DNA of 64,000 nt from Streptomyces carpinensis (GCF_002154505.1 NZ_MUBM01000088.1:20787-84786); one strand, 5' to 3'; counted from the first letter of the stretch, positions 1 to 8,421 are shown. Made by a program: numbers and translations. Notes: generated by a model not told the origin, from the sequence alone.

Positions 1-334
1 GCCGCACGTCCAGTGCCATGTGTCAGCCTGTCTGAGCCGTCCGCGGAACCCGCCGACACCGCACGGAAAACCCGGTGCTGCCCCACCGTCCCACCGACTT
101 CGGCGGGCCGGGTCACCTTCGCCTGACAACACCGCCGGCATTCCCCACCCGCGTGCTCGACGCGCGGCACGGCTGTGACGAAGGCGCAACACCCGCTTCC
201 CCCCAACGATTCTCAGCCCGAGACGGCATTCCTGCCGCCACGGGTCGGCGAGTCGAGCGCACAGGTGCCCACCCGTAGCCCCCGCATCGCCTTGCCGTAC
301 CTCCCTGATCGTCCATCCTCGAGAGGACACCGAC
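1..334. other. Left-edge stretch without a recognisable gene
   Basis: No reading frame here has convincing coding character or recognisable similarity. It presumably holds the end or flank of a gene outside the window and the promoter region of the binding-protein gene that follows. I could not pick out a convincing -10/-35 pair. Confidence 0.4.
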
Positions 335-1441
335 GTGTCTGCCGCCAGACCGCTCACCACCCTGCGCACCATCGCCGTCATAGCGGCGCTCCCCCTCCTG
401 CTGACCGCCTGCGGGTACGGTTCCAATTCCACCGACGACGGGAAGAAGACCGCGGTCGCGGCGGGCGCCAAGAAGCTCTCCACCGACGACGTGAAGATCG
501 GCTACTTCCCCAACCTCACGCACGCCACCGCTCTCGTGGGCGTCCAGGAGGGCTTGTTCCAGAGGGAGCTCGGCGGCACCACGATCAAGACCTCCACCTT
601 CAACGCCGGCCCCTCCGAGATCGAGGCGCTCAACGCCGGTTCCATCGACATCGGCTGGATCGGCCCCTCCCCCGCCATCAACGGCTACACCAAGTCGGGC
701 GGCAAGAACTTGCGGATCATCGGCGGTTCCGCCTCCGGCGGCGTGAAGCTGGTCGTGAACCCGAAGAGAATCAAGTCCCTGAAGGACGTCAAGGGCAAGA
801 GGATCGCCACGCCGCAGCTCGGCAACACCCAGGACGTCGCATTCCTCAACTGGATCGCCGGCCAGGGCTGGAAGGTCGACGCCCCGAGCGGCAAGGGCGA
901 CGTCTCCGTCGTCCGCACCGACAACAAGATCACTCCGGACGCCTACAAGTCCGGCTCCATCGACGGCGCCTGGGTGCCCGAACCCACCGCGTCCAAGCTG
1001 GTCGCCGAAGGCGCGAAGGTACTGCTCGACGAGTCGACACTGTGGCCCGCCGAGAAGTTCGTGATCACGAACATCGTCGTGCGGCAGGACTTCCTCAAGA
1101 AGCACCCGGACGTCGTCGAGGCCGTGCTGCGCGGCTCGGTGAAGACCAATGAGTGGATCAACGCCAACCCCGAGAAGGCGAAGGCGTCCGCCAACACGGC
1201 GCTGGAGAAGCTGTCGGGCAAGGCACTGCCCGCAGACGTCATCGACCCGGCCTGGAAGTCCATCACCTTCCTCGACGACCCGCTGGCCTCGACTCTCGAC
1301 ACCGAGGCGGAGCACGCGGTGACGGCCGGCCTGCTGGACAAGCCCGACCTGAAGGGCATCTACGACCTCACGCTGCTCAACAAGGTCCTCAAGGCCGAGG
1401 GCAAGGAAAACGTCGACGACGCCGGTCTCGGCGCCAAGTAG
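335..1441 (+). CDS. ABC transporter substrate-binding lipoprotein, SsuA/TauA (aliphatic sulfonate) type
   Basis: This is an extracellular lipoprotein that would capture a small anion, probably an organosulfonate, for an ABC importer. The N-terminus is a lipoprotein signal ending in LLLTAC, with Cys26 as the predicted lipidated residue. The mature protein opens with VKIGYFPNLTHATALVG and continues with GSIDIGWIGPSPAINGY, which is typical of the NMT1/SsuA periplasmic-binding fold (about residues 50-320). Length (368 aa) is normal for the family. The GTG start is supported by GAGAGGA seven bases upstream. No permease or ATPase gene follows, so the protein is an orphan within the window; its partners may lie to the left. 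The family is clear, but the substrate (sulfonate, taurine or a similar anion) is inferred from family resemblance only. Confidence 0.85.
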   Translation: MSAARPLTTLRTIAVIAALPLLLTACGYGSNSTDDGKKTAVAAGAKKLSTDDVKIGYFPNLTHATALVGVQEGLFQRELGGTTIKTSTFNAGPSEIEALNAGSIDIGWIGPSPAINGYTKSGGKNLRIIGGSASGGVKLVVNPKRIKSLKDVKGKRIATPQLGNTQDVAFLNWIAGQGWKVDAPSGKGDVSVVRTDNKITPDAYKSGSIDGAWVPEPTASKLVAEGAKVLLDESTLWPAEKFVITNIVVRQDFLKKHPDVVEAVLRGSVKTNEWINANPEKAKASANTALEKLSGKALPADVIDPAWKSITFLDDPLASTLDTEAEHAVTAGLLDKPDLKGIYDLTLLNKVLKAEGKENVDDAGLGAK

Positions 1442-1469
1442 CGACAGCCGGACCGATGAGTTCCGCGTC

Positions 1470-1546
1470 GCATCGAGGACATCGATGGACTTGTGACCCA
1501 TCCGCTCCGCCACGTCGGTGGCCGGTGTCCCGTTGCCGCGACTCAA
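1470..1546 (-). pseudogene. Possible C-terminal fragment of a phage-type integrase
   Basis: Read on the minus strand, this stretch gives GTPATDVAERMGHKSIDVL. That resembles the end of tyrosine recombinases of actinomycete phages and integrative elements (pattern G-x-P-x-x-x-V-A-x-R-x-G-H-S-x-x-V-L). The catalytic Tyr region is not recognisable and nothing upstream extends the match, so at most this is a decayed fragment. The match is short and could be fortuitous. Confidence 0.3.
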
Positions 1547-1599
1547 ACCGCTTGAGGGTGGGAAAGCCGACCGCGCCGGCGCCCAGTGATCCTCCGGCG

Positions 1600-1646
1600 G
1601 CCGTGCTCACCTGGCCGGCAACGGCCCCCGGCCAGGTGAGCACGGC
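1600..1646 (+). terminator. Perfect 19-bp stem-loop, likely terminator of the binding-protein gene
   Basis: Arms at 1600-1618 and 1628-1646 are exact reverse complements (GCCGTGCTCACCTGGCCGG and its complement) with a nine-base loop. There is no T-run, as is common for high-GC terminators. It lies about 160 bases after the stop of the binding-protein gene and 170 bases before the next start. Confidence 0.5.
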
Positions 1647-1818
1647 CCCACCGGTCGCGGCATTTCCTCACTGTCCGTGTTCACCACGCCATCCGCTGGT
1701 GTGGGCGCGGCGCCCCCTGGTGTTATTGAATGAGGTGTGCGGTCAGGGATCTCGGGGCCCCGCCGCACGGGTCCGAACACGGCCCCGGCGCTGCGCCGGG
1801 GATTGCTGAGAGAGCCGC

Positions 1819-3981
1819 ATGGACTCCACACCCTCCTCTTCGTCCTCCTCGGCGTTCGACCTGGTCAGCAGCGCCCTGGGGCGCTACCTCCCGCGCAACG
1901 GAGCGGCAGCGGCATCCGGCCCTGCCGACGCGCAGGGCGATCGGACCACCCGCCGGCGCGTACCCGACGACACGGCAGCCGGCCGTCAGGACCAGATTCT
2001 CGGCGCGGTCAACCTGGACAGGGATCTGAGAATCACCCGCTGCAATCTGGAGGCCCCCGTATTCGCGGGTCTGGACGCCATGCCCGGGAGTCCCTTCGTC
2101 GATCTCCTGCCCCCCGGGGACGTACCGACGGTCACACGGCGGTTGCGGCAGGTCCTGGAGACCGGTGAGGCGCACGTCGCCCGGATCCAGCGCCTGCGGC
2201 GCGGCGACGGGTCGGAGCTGGTGGTGTCGATGAGCATCCTGCCCGCCGCGGTGCCTCAGGAGGGCCTGACCGTCTCCGTGATCGCCATGGCCAGGAGGCT
2301 GCACCTGTACGCCGCCGAGACCGCGATCGGCACCTCGCTGGACATCGGCGAGACCGCGCAGTCACTGGCGCAGTCCCTGCTGGCCTGGGGAGACGTGGCC
2401 GCCGTCGACCTCGACTTCGCCGTGTGGACGGGCGAGGGAGTCACCGGGCAGCCGCACGGGCGCATCCGGCTACGGCGGGCGGCGCTGGTGCCGGACCGGC
2501 CATGGCCCGAGGGCTATGTGACTCCGGGCGACGATCTTCCCAGCGACGCGAGTCGCCTGCTGGCGCAGGCGGTACGGCGGGACGACGCCCCGCAGGCCAT
2601 CGTCATACCCGACCGGGAGGCGGTCGAGCGGGTCCTCGGCAGTCCGCGAGTGATGCGTGCCCTGGTGCCCGGTGACCGTTCGGCGGGTGTGGCGTGCATA
2701 CCGCTGGTCCTGGACGGGCCGCCGCCCGTAGTGCTGGGCGTGGCGGAGATCTGGCGGCGGGCGGACTGCCCCTTCCGCGACAGCGAGCTGTTCGACCTGC
2801 AGGAACTGGTTGCCAGGACCGCCCATCACGTCGACCTGGCCCGTCAGCACCAGCGCGAGCACACGCAGGTGCTGGCGTTGCAGCGCCGGCTGCTGCCACG
2901 GCCCGGCGGCGACACCATCGAGATCGCCAGCATCTACCAGCCCGCCACGCCCGACAGCGCGGGCGTCGGCGGCGACTGGGTCAACAGCTTTCCGCTGCCG
3001 GACGGCCGTACCGCGCTGGTGGTCGGTGACGTCGTCGGGCACGGCCTGGGAGCCGCGGCAACCATGGGCCAGCTGAGCACGGAGGCCCGCGCGCTGCTGT
3101 CCGCGGGTCTCGCTCCCAGCGAGGTACTGGAGCACCTGGACGCGACCGTGACGCTGCTGGACGACGCGGAGTCCGGGCTGGCGGCCGGCTACAGCGCCCT
3201 CGGGTCGACCTGTTGCATCGCCCTCTACGACCCGGTCAGCCACCACGTGGCGCTGGCCAGCGCCGGGCACCTGCCCCCGGTCCTGGTCTCCCCGGACGGG
3301 CGCGTGAGCCCGCTCGCGGTCCGCCCTCACCCCGGCCTGGGCGCCGAGTTCGCGCTGAGGGAACCGTTCGACGTGCACACGTTCGGCGCACCCCCGGGCT
3401 CCCTGCTCGCCCTCTACACCGACGGTCTGGTGGAGGACCCCGCCGTGTCGATCGACGAGGGCATCGGCAGGCTGGCGGACGCCGTGTCCACGGTGCACCC
3501 CTGGGACGCCCTGCAGCAGGCCGCACGGCACGTCGTCTCCGTGCTGGCACCCGTGCGTCAGCGTGACGACGTGACCCTGCTGCTCGCGCGGCTGATCGGC
3601 TACCGCAAGGGGGACACATCGACCTGGCGGCTGCCCGCCCGCGACGACGCCCCCGCCCGTGCCCGCGCGCAGGTGTCCGCGCTGCTGCGGCAATGGCGCA
3701 CCAAGGACGACACCCGGGACAACGTCCTGCTGCTGGTCAGCGAGCTGGTCACGAACGCGGTGCGCTTCGCCACCGGTCCCATCACGGTGCGGCTGATCAG
3801 GGCCGGTCACGGCCTGCTGTGCGAGGTGGGCGACACCGGCAACGGCAGGCCACGTGTGAGCCGGGGCGACCTCCTCGACGACGGCGGTCGTGGCCTGCAC
3901 ATCGTGCACCGGCTCACCAGCCGGTGGGGAGTGCGGTGGACGGACACCGGCAAGGTGGTCTGGGCGAAAGTCGCGAGGTGA
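1819..3981 (+). CDS. PAS-GAF-SpoIIE serine phosphatase with C-terminal anti-sigma-factor-type kinase domain
   Basis: This is a cytoplasmic signalling protein of 720 aa. A PAS-like sensor occupies about residues 55-150 and a GAF-like sensor about 160-345. A PP2C-type SpoIIE/RsbU phosphatase domain spans about 370-595, with GVGGDWVNSF and VVGDVVGHGLGAAATM carrying the metal-binding Asp and Gly residues. The last 110 residues are a HATPase_c domain of the RsbW/SpoIIAB class: ELVTNAVRFA is the N box and DDGGRGLHIVHRL the G2 box. Such proteins dephosphorylate STAS anti-anti-sigma factors and can also phosphorylate or bind them. No STAS or sigma gene is adjacent, so its partner must be encoded elsewhere. 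The start is ATG with a modest GAGAG upstream. A hairpin follows the stop codon almost directly. Confidence 0.88.
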   Translation: MDSTPSSSSSSAFDLVSSALGRYLPRNGAAAASGPADAQGDRTTRRRVPDDTAAGRQDQILGAVNLDRDLRITRCNLEAPVFAGLDAMPGSPFVDLLPPGDVPTVTRRLRQVLETGEAHVARIQRLRRGDGSELVVSMSILPAAVPQEGLTVSVIAMARRLHLYAAETAIGTSLDIGETAQSLAQSLLAWGDVAAVDLDFAVWTGEGVTGQPHGRIRLRRAALVPDRPWPEGYVTPGDDLPSDASRLLAQAVRRDDAPQAIVIPDREAVERVLGSPRVMRALVPGDRSAGVACIPLVLDGPPPVVLGVAEIWRRADCPFRDSELFDLQELVARTAHHVDLARQHQREHTQVLALQRRLLPRPGGDTIEIASIYQPATPDSAGVGGDWVNSFPLPDGRTALVVGDVVGHGLGAAATMGQLSTEARALLSAGLAPSEVLEHLDATVTLLDDAESGLAAGYSALGSTCCIALYDPVSHHVALASAGHLPPVLVSPDGRVSPLAVRPHPGLGAEFALREPFDVHTFGAPPGSLLALYTDGLVEDPAVSIDEGIGRLADAVSTVHPWDALQQAARHVVSVLAPVRQRDDVTLLLARLIGYRKGDTSTWRLPARDDAPARARAQVSALLRQWRTKDDTRDNVLLLVSELVTNAVRFATGPITVRLIRAGHGLLCEVGDTGNGRPRVSRGDLLDDGGRGLHIVHRLTSRWGVRWTDTGKVVWAKVAR

Positions 3982-3983
3982 CG

Positions 3984-4011
3984 CGGCTGCCGGGCGGGGG
4001 CACGGCAGCCG
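3984..4011 (+). terminator. Stem-loop terminator after the SpoIIE phosphatase gene
   Basis: CGGCTGCC (3984-3991) pairs with GGCAGCCG (4004-4011) across a 12-base G-rich loop, starting three bases after the TGA stop. It sits between two convergent genes, so it could serve both. Confidence 0.5.
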
Positions 4012-4148
4012 TACGGGAGCGCGGCGAGGATACGGGCGGCGTGCTCGTCACCCACGCCGCAGACGGTACGGGCGGTGCCCTCAGCGGTACGTGACATGAC
4101 CGGTGATGCGGACGGCCCGTGTGCCGGCGCGGGTGGCGCGGTCTCGCA

Positions 4149-5339
4149 CTACAGCCACTCCCCGTCCAGGGCGGTGGCGGTGAGGCCCGGCGCCGCCGCG
4201 TACAGGACGGCGCGACTGCCCGGCTTCTGCCCGGCGTCGTGCGCCCGCCGCATGATGTCGAACACGGCGGCGCCTCCGCGGTTGCCGGTGGTGTAGCTCT
4301 CCCGGCTGTAGTCCAGCAGCCCCGACGGCCACGCGTCGGGCATCGTCTGCTCCATGTACTCAAGCACCCGGGTCCCGCCGGGGTGCGCGAGCAGCACGTC
4401 GGGGTGCCAGGAGTCAGGGTGGTCCTGGTAACGGACGCGCAGCCACTCCCACATCGCGGTGACCGTCTCCTGCACGGCGCGCGGCCCGCGCCGGTCCATC
4501 ACGAAGTGGGTGCCGTCCTCCCTCGTCTCCAGTCGGTGCAGGTCCTGGGTGCCGGGCAGGGTGTGGTGCCAGGCGGCGTCCAGCCGCAGCACCGACTCGC
4601 GGCGCGGGCGGCCCGTCACCACCGCGGCGACCGCGGTGTCCGCGAACAGCAACCGGACGATCAGAGACTCGAGAGTGTCGTCCCCGGGCTGGTAGGTCGT
4701 GCTCAGCGCCTCCGAGATCACGACCAGGACCACCCGGTCGGGGTCCGCGGCCACGAGATCCGCCGCCAGCGCCAGGGAGCGGGTCCCCGCGATACAGGCC
4801 CACTGCGTGGCCGGCAGCAGCATCACGTCGTCGCGGAGCGGAAGCTTGTTGGCCAGGGCGATGTCCAGACCCGGCAGCGCCGGGGTGGTGGAGTGACTGG
4901 TGATCAGGCAGTCGATGTCTGCGGCGTCCAGCCCGGCGATCTGCAGGGCCCCACGGGCCGCACGCTCCCCGTAGGACTGCACGGCCTCCCAGGCCGGCGC
5001 GGTGCGCTCCTGAACGGTCTGCGGTCCGGGTATCGCCTCAAGTGCGGCGATCGCGCGGTCCACGTCCTGCTGAGTGAAACCGTCGCGCGCCAACGCCTCT
5101 TGCGCCGATCCGATGCCGAAAGCCCGCAGGCCGCCGCCGTTGCCGTTGCCGGGCGCGACGGCGGCCTCCAGCGGCAGCATCCATCCGCGGGTCTCGATGC
5201 CCGTGCCGGCCGCGATGCCGTCGATCCGCGGCGCCCACGCCGCGTGCGGATGCCGATCGCGCACCTCCGCCACGATCTGGCTGGTCTCCACGGCGTGCTC
5301 GCCGTGTATCACGGCAGGAGGACAGAGGTAAGCGGCCAT
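4149..5339 (-). CDS. Type III polyketide synthase (chalcone/stilbene synthase superfamily)
   Basis: This is a homodimeric-type condensing enzyme of 396 aa that would extend an acyl-CoA starter with malonyl-CoA-type units. The thiolase-fold catalytic triad is visible: Cys182 in QWACIAG, His319 in LLAHPGG and Asn353 in TTGNRGG. The spacing matches chalcone synthase (Cys164, His303, Asn336). The C-terminal loop that is normally GFGPG reads AAAPG (residues 381-385), an unusual change at a loop that shapes the active site and cyclisation. The ATG at 5339 is preceded by GGAAAGG; the reading frame extends further upstream but without coding character. There is no adjacent methyltransferase, oxygenase or quinone-forming partner, so it appears to act alone. 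It is not close enough to RppA or germicidin synthase for me to name the product. Confidence 0.85.
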   Translation of the reverse strand: MAAYLCPPAVIHGEHAVETSQIVAEVRDRHPHAAWAPRIDGIAAGTGIETRGWMLPLEAAVAPGNGNGGGLRAFGIGSAQEALARDGFTQQDVDRAIAALEAIPGPQTVQERTAPAWEAVQSYGERAARGALQIAGLDAADIDCLITSHSTTPALPGLDIALANKLPLRDDVMLLPATQWACIAGTRSLALAADLVAADPDRVVLVVISEALSTTYQPGDDTLESLIVRLLFADTAVAAVVTGRPRRESVLRLDAAWHHTLPGTQDLHRLETREDGTHFVMDRRGPRAVQETVTAMWEWLRVRYQDHPDSWHPDVLLAHPGGTRVLEYMEQTMPDAWPSGLLDYSRESYTTGNRGGAAVFDIMRRAHDAGQKPGSRAVLYAAAPGLTATALDGEWL

Positions 5340-5387
5340 AATGCGGCACCTTTCCGAGGGAACAAGCAGGAATGTCACGAGTGCTGT

Positions 5388-5418
5388 GTTATAGGTCACT
5401 TTGGAACGTTGCGCCCAA
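5388..5418 (-). promoter_or_regulatory. Candidate promoter of the type III PKS gene
   Basis: On the minus strand TTGGGC (5418-5413) and TATAAC (5393-5388) are separated by 19 bases, in an AT-richer patch about 50 bases upstream of the ATG. The spacer is longer than ideal, so the call is tentative. Confidence 0.3.
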
Positions 5419-6316
5419 GAGGTCGCCGACAAGCTCCACTTCGGGCGTCGATGTCCGTTTCGAGCATGGACGCCAAAAGAACATTTCCGCTGTGATGCAG
5501 ACAACTTAGACAGCCCTCGGAATGCGTGACACGGCACACACCGCTCAAACAGCGGCCCTCAGAGCGGTTCCGAGGTCTGACCCGACTTGCCGTCGGCCAG
5601 GAGGCCACCTGGTCACTGCCGCCGATGCCGTGCGACACCTCTGGTGGCACGGCACACTGAAGCACGGGAACTGTGTCCGCGTGGCTGGAGCATGTACCTG
5701 GCGGACAGGTCGAGATCGGGGTCGATCAGGACGCGCTCGACGTTGAGCGCCTCGCCCCCCGGAGTGGGTGAGGAAGCAGGTGCCGAGCACCTTGGTGCCT
5801 CCCGCACCACGATCTACAAGTACGTACCAGAACTGGCCGCCGGGCGGGACTCGTTGGTTGCCGAACGCTCCTGGGGCCTGCCTTCTTCGGCCCGATCACG
5901 ACCCGTCAGAACACCCGCCGGCTCCGCCTGCCGTCGAAGCCGGGCCCGCGGCGAGTGGCGACGCCTGCTCGCCGCCTGCCACAACCTCCGCAGGAACTTC
6001 CGGCACGCCAGGGCCGCCGGACTCGCCACCACATTCGCCTGATAGCCGGGCCACCGGCCTCAGGACCCGCCCAGGGCGGACAGAGGAGCTCCCGACCAGG
6101 CGCAACACCGAGCAGGCGGCCACAACCCCTGGCTCACACTCAACCAACCGCTTGTCCGTTACCGACCCACGGTCCCAGGCCGGTGCGATGGTCTTGGGTA
6201 GGACATCCTGCTGAGACCCGAGTCACAATGTGGGCTCTGGTCTGCTTCACGGGGTGCCCGGCGCGCGTCGCCGATGGTGGTCAGCCCCTCGTCGCCGAAC
6301 CAGTCACGTTCTGGGT
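5419..6316. other. Gene-free stretch with decayed mobile DNA
   Basis: No intact gene is visible between the PKS promoter and the IS630 remnant. Apart from the short recombinase-like fragment listed separately, open frames here are short, lack a ribosome site and resemble nothing I recognise. The composition is compatible with eroded insertion-sequence DNA. Confidence 0.4.
5761..5855 (+). pseudogene. Fragment of a serine recombinase/resolvase helix-turn-helix
   Basis: The plus-strand frame reads HLGASRTTIYKYVPELAAG, matching the C-terminal HTH_7 segment of resolvase/invertase proteins (pattern L-G-V-S-R-x-T-x-Y-K-Y-V-P-E-L). No catalytic domain with the active Ser is present upstream in any frame. 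This is therefore a truncated relic, not a working recombinase. Confidence 0.4.
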
Positions 6317-6608
6317 TCCCTATGGCGATCTCGAAGCGAAGCGAAGCCGCAGGGCCAGTCGTAGTCCAAACCGATCCGGCCCCAGGTCCTGCACACGCCG
6401 TCATCGACTGTCCGGCCTCGTCCTGAGAGACGATCCAGGCCCCGAGTGCCGGCACAGTGCTCTAATCCCGCGGCAGGCCAGACCTCCTTCGTCCACAACT
6501 CGACGACTTCGTCATCGCGCTCGATCGCCCGTCGAGCAGGCCGCTGCCACGACCAGCCGTTCCGCTTCAGCAGCCACCAGGTGCCTGCCTTCCACGGTGT
6601 ACGAGACG
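6317..6608 (-). pseudogene. IS630-family transposase, C-terminal half (interrupted and frameshifted)
   Basis: Minus-strand frames give GTWWLLKRNGWSWQRPARRA and, after a frame change, GAWIVSQDEAGQSMT followed in another frame by RTWGRIG. These are successive blocks of the IS630/Tc1-type DDE transposase; the first catalytic Asp lies in the DEAG block. A four-base insertion after YTVEG shifts the frame, and more shifts follow, so the gene is dead. Its N-terminal half continues at 8443, on the far side of the inserted IS200/IS605 element: joining base 8443 to 6608 restores the in-frame reading LFHVSYT. Confidence 0.75.
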
Positions 6609-6760
6609 TGACTCCACCCACGCGTAAACGCGCGGGCTTCCTGTGTCGGTGGCTAGGCCACGTCTCAGAGGACCAGCCCGGCCCTGTTGATGACGTTCTT
6701 CGCGCCGACGTGGTCCGCGTTGGCAGTGAAGCCGCATGCGGTGCACGTGAAGTCGGCTTG
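6609..6760 (-). ncRNA. Predicted TnpB guide (omega) RNA at the right end of the IS605 element
   Basis: In IS200/IS605 elements the omega RNA is transcribed through the 3' end of tnpB and the right-end hairpin, and its guide is the flanking DNA just past the element. By position, the scaffold would cover the last part of tnpB and the hairpin at 6617-6636. The guide would begin CGTCTCGTACACCGTGG (6608 downward), which is the interrupted IS630 gene itself. This is inferred from family architecture; there is no direct sequence proof of the 5' end. Confidence 0.35.
6617..6636 (-). repeat. IS605 right-end hairpin
   Basis: CCCACGCG and CGCGCGGG flank a TAAA loop (plus strand), giving an eight-base-pair stem with one mismatch, eight bases inside the element's right end. 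Such imperfect hairpins are what TnpA recognises on single-stranded DNA. Confidence 0.6.
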
Positions 6761-7861
6761 GGTGACCCGGTTCTCCTTGGCGACGTGCCCGCAGGCGGGG
6801 CAGGTGCGGGAGGTGTTGCGGGCGTCCACCGGGATCACGCGGCGAGCGGCACTCTCAGCCTTCTGCGCCAGGATGCCGAGGAACAGTCCCCAACCCGCGT
6901 CGAGGATGCTGCGGTTGAGCCCGGCCTTGGCGGCGGCACCGTTCGGGATGAACGCGCCGTCACGTGCGGGGTCGGGTTTGGGTGCGGGCGACTTGGTCAT
7001 GCCCGCTGTGTTCAGCTTCTCGTGGGCGATCACGTCGTGACCGCGGATCAGTTCGTTCGCCCGCTTGTGGTGGTGGTCCAGGCGTTGCCGCCGGATCTTC
7101 GCGTGAATCGTGGCGACCTTGCGGGCGGCTGCCCGGTGCTTCTTGGTGCGCCGGCGGGTGCGCTTGGGGAAGGTGGCAAGGTGCTGCTGGGCGGCGGCCA
7201 GCTCGGCGGCCATCGCCTGGAGGAAGCGCGGGTTTTCGACGTGCTCACCGTTGGACGTGGTGAGGAAGCGTGTCACGCCCATGTCGATGCCGATGATGCG
7301 GCCCGTTGCCGGAAGCGGCTCGGCAGCCACCTGGTCGCAGGCGAGGACGACGTACCAGCGGCGGCCTTCCCGCTTGATACTGATCGTCTTTACGCGGCCC
7401 TTGACGGGCCGGTGCTGGTGCACGCGGACGTGCCCGACACCTTGCAGGCGGACGCGGGTCTGCGCATCGTGCGGGGTGGAGTCCCAGCGGCAGCCGTCGC
7501 CGTCCTTCGGAAAGGTCACGGTGTCGAAGTGCCCGACGCCCTTGAACCTTGGGTATCCGGGCGTGAGACCGGCCTTCACCCGCTTGAAGAAGGCTTGGAA
7601 CGCCTTGTCCAGGCGGCGCAAGGTCGCCTGCTGCGAGCTGAAGGACCAGCGGCCCTGCCGCTCAGGGTCGAACGCCCGGATCTCCTTGAGCTGCGCGGAC
7701 TGATCCCCGTACCTGATCGAGGTCTTCGAGGCGTGCCGGTAGGCGTCGCGGCGTTCCTGCAAAGCCCCGTTGTAGAGCGAGCAGTGATCCCGCAGCATCT
7801 CGGCAAGGGCCTGCTCCTGGCGCACAGTCGGCCTGAGAAGGAACGTGTGGGCGCGTATCAA
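6665..7861 (-). CDS. tnpB: TnpB, RNA-guided RuvC-type nuclease of the IS605 element
   Basis: A 398-aa protein of the TnpB/Cas12-ancestor family, which uses an omega RNA to cut DNA and helps retain the element. All key residues are present: RuvC-I Asp193 (GIDMGV), RuvC-II Glu281 (AHEKLN), the zinc ribbon CPAC...CTAC (Cys354, 357, 373, 376) and RuvC-III Asp383 (NADHVGAKN). The N-terminal OrfB-type helix-turn-helix region (IRAHTFLLRPT) is complete. The TTG start at 7861 overlaps the tnpA stop (TTGA), implying translational coupling; the open frame extends upstream only through tnpA. It appears full length and potentially active. Confidence 0.92.
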   Translation of the reverse strand: MIRAHTFLLRPTVRQEQALAEMLRDHCSLYNGALQERRDAYRHASKTSIRYGDQSAQLKEIRAFDPERQGRWSFSSQQATLRRLDKAFQAFFKRVKAGLTPGYPRFKGVGHFDTVTFPKDGDGCRWDSTPHDAQTRVRLQGVGHVRVHQHRPVKGRVKTISIKREGRRWYVVLACDQVAAEPLPATGRIIGIDMGVTRFLTTSNGEHVENPRFLQAMAAELAAAQQHLATFPKRTRRRTKKHRAAARKVATIHAKIRRQRLDHHHKRANELIRGHDVIAHEKLNTAGMTKSPAPKPDPARDGAFIPNGAAAKAGLNRSILDAGWGLFLGILAQKAESAARRVIPVDARNTSRTCPACGHVAKENRVTQADFTCTACGFTANADHVGAKNVINRAGLVL

Positions 7862-8307
7862 CCCCGCGCCTCCTTGTCCTTCTTCCCGGGACGTTCCCAC
7901 TGGGTGTTGATGTAGTTCTCTACCGTCGCCGCGCTCACGGCGCCGACCGATGCGGCGAAGTACGACGATGACCACAGCGTGGGCATCCGCGACTTCAGGT
8001 GCGGGAACTCCGCCCGCAGGACGCCGGAGGTGAAGCCCTTGAACTGGTTGGCCACGTATGAGGCAGAAGACTTCGGGTCGTGCTTGACGAACAGGTGGAC
8101 GTGGTCGGGCATCACCTCAAGGTCGATGATCTCCCACCCGCGCTCGTCGGCCTTCTGCCGGATCAGCTCGTCCAGGCGTTCCGCGACCCGGCCGCCGAGG
8201 ACCGGACGGCGGTACTTCGGGCACCACACCACATGGAGGCCGAGGTCGTACACGCCGCCGGAAAACCGGCGAACCTTCCTGGTCACAGTCACACGATCAC
8301 TATACAC
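7858..8307 (-). CDS. tnpA: TnpA, Y1 HUH transposase of the IS605 element
   Basis: A 149-aa single-strand transposase of the IS200/IS605 (REP-type Y1) family. The HUH metal-binding pair is His69 and His71 in PDHVHLF, and the nucleophile is Tyr132 in VENYINTQW. VVWCPKYRRPVL near the N-terminus is the family's opening block. The GTG start gives a full-length protein. It works as a dimer on hairpins at the element ends. Nothing suggests inactivation. Confidence 0.92.
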   Translation of the reverse strand: MYSDRVTVTRKVRRFSGGVYDLGLHVVWCPKYRRPVLGGRVAERLDELIRQKADERGWEIIDLEVMPDHVHLFVKHDPKSSASYVANQFKGFTSGVLRAEFPHLKSRMPTLWSSSYFAASVGAVSAATVENYINTQWERPGKKDKEARG

Positions 8308-8405
8308 ATGCGACAGATCTAGTGCGGCAGAGAGACTACACAGGTGAACAGTGCAGATCCGTGCACCGAGTTGAGGTCAGAGCAGCTCAGAGAAGCCATT
8401 CCCCA

Positions 8406-8421
8406 CCCCGCTAAAGCGGGG
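8406..8421 (-). repeat. IS605 left-end hairpin
   Basis: CCCCGC and GCGGGG pair around TAAA, a six-base-pair stem about 20 bases inside the left end, upstream of tnpA. The loop is the same as at the right end. Confidence 0.6.

Noticed and set aside
113..1546. Long minus-strand frame of 477 codons opposite the binding-protein gene
   Set aside because: It is the antisense shadow of the plus-strand gene; repetitive Gly/Val/Arg composition and no recognisable domain except the short integrase-like start.
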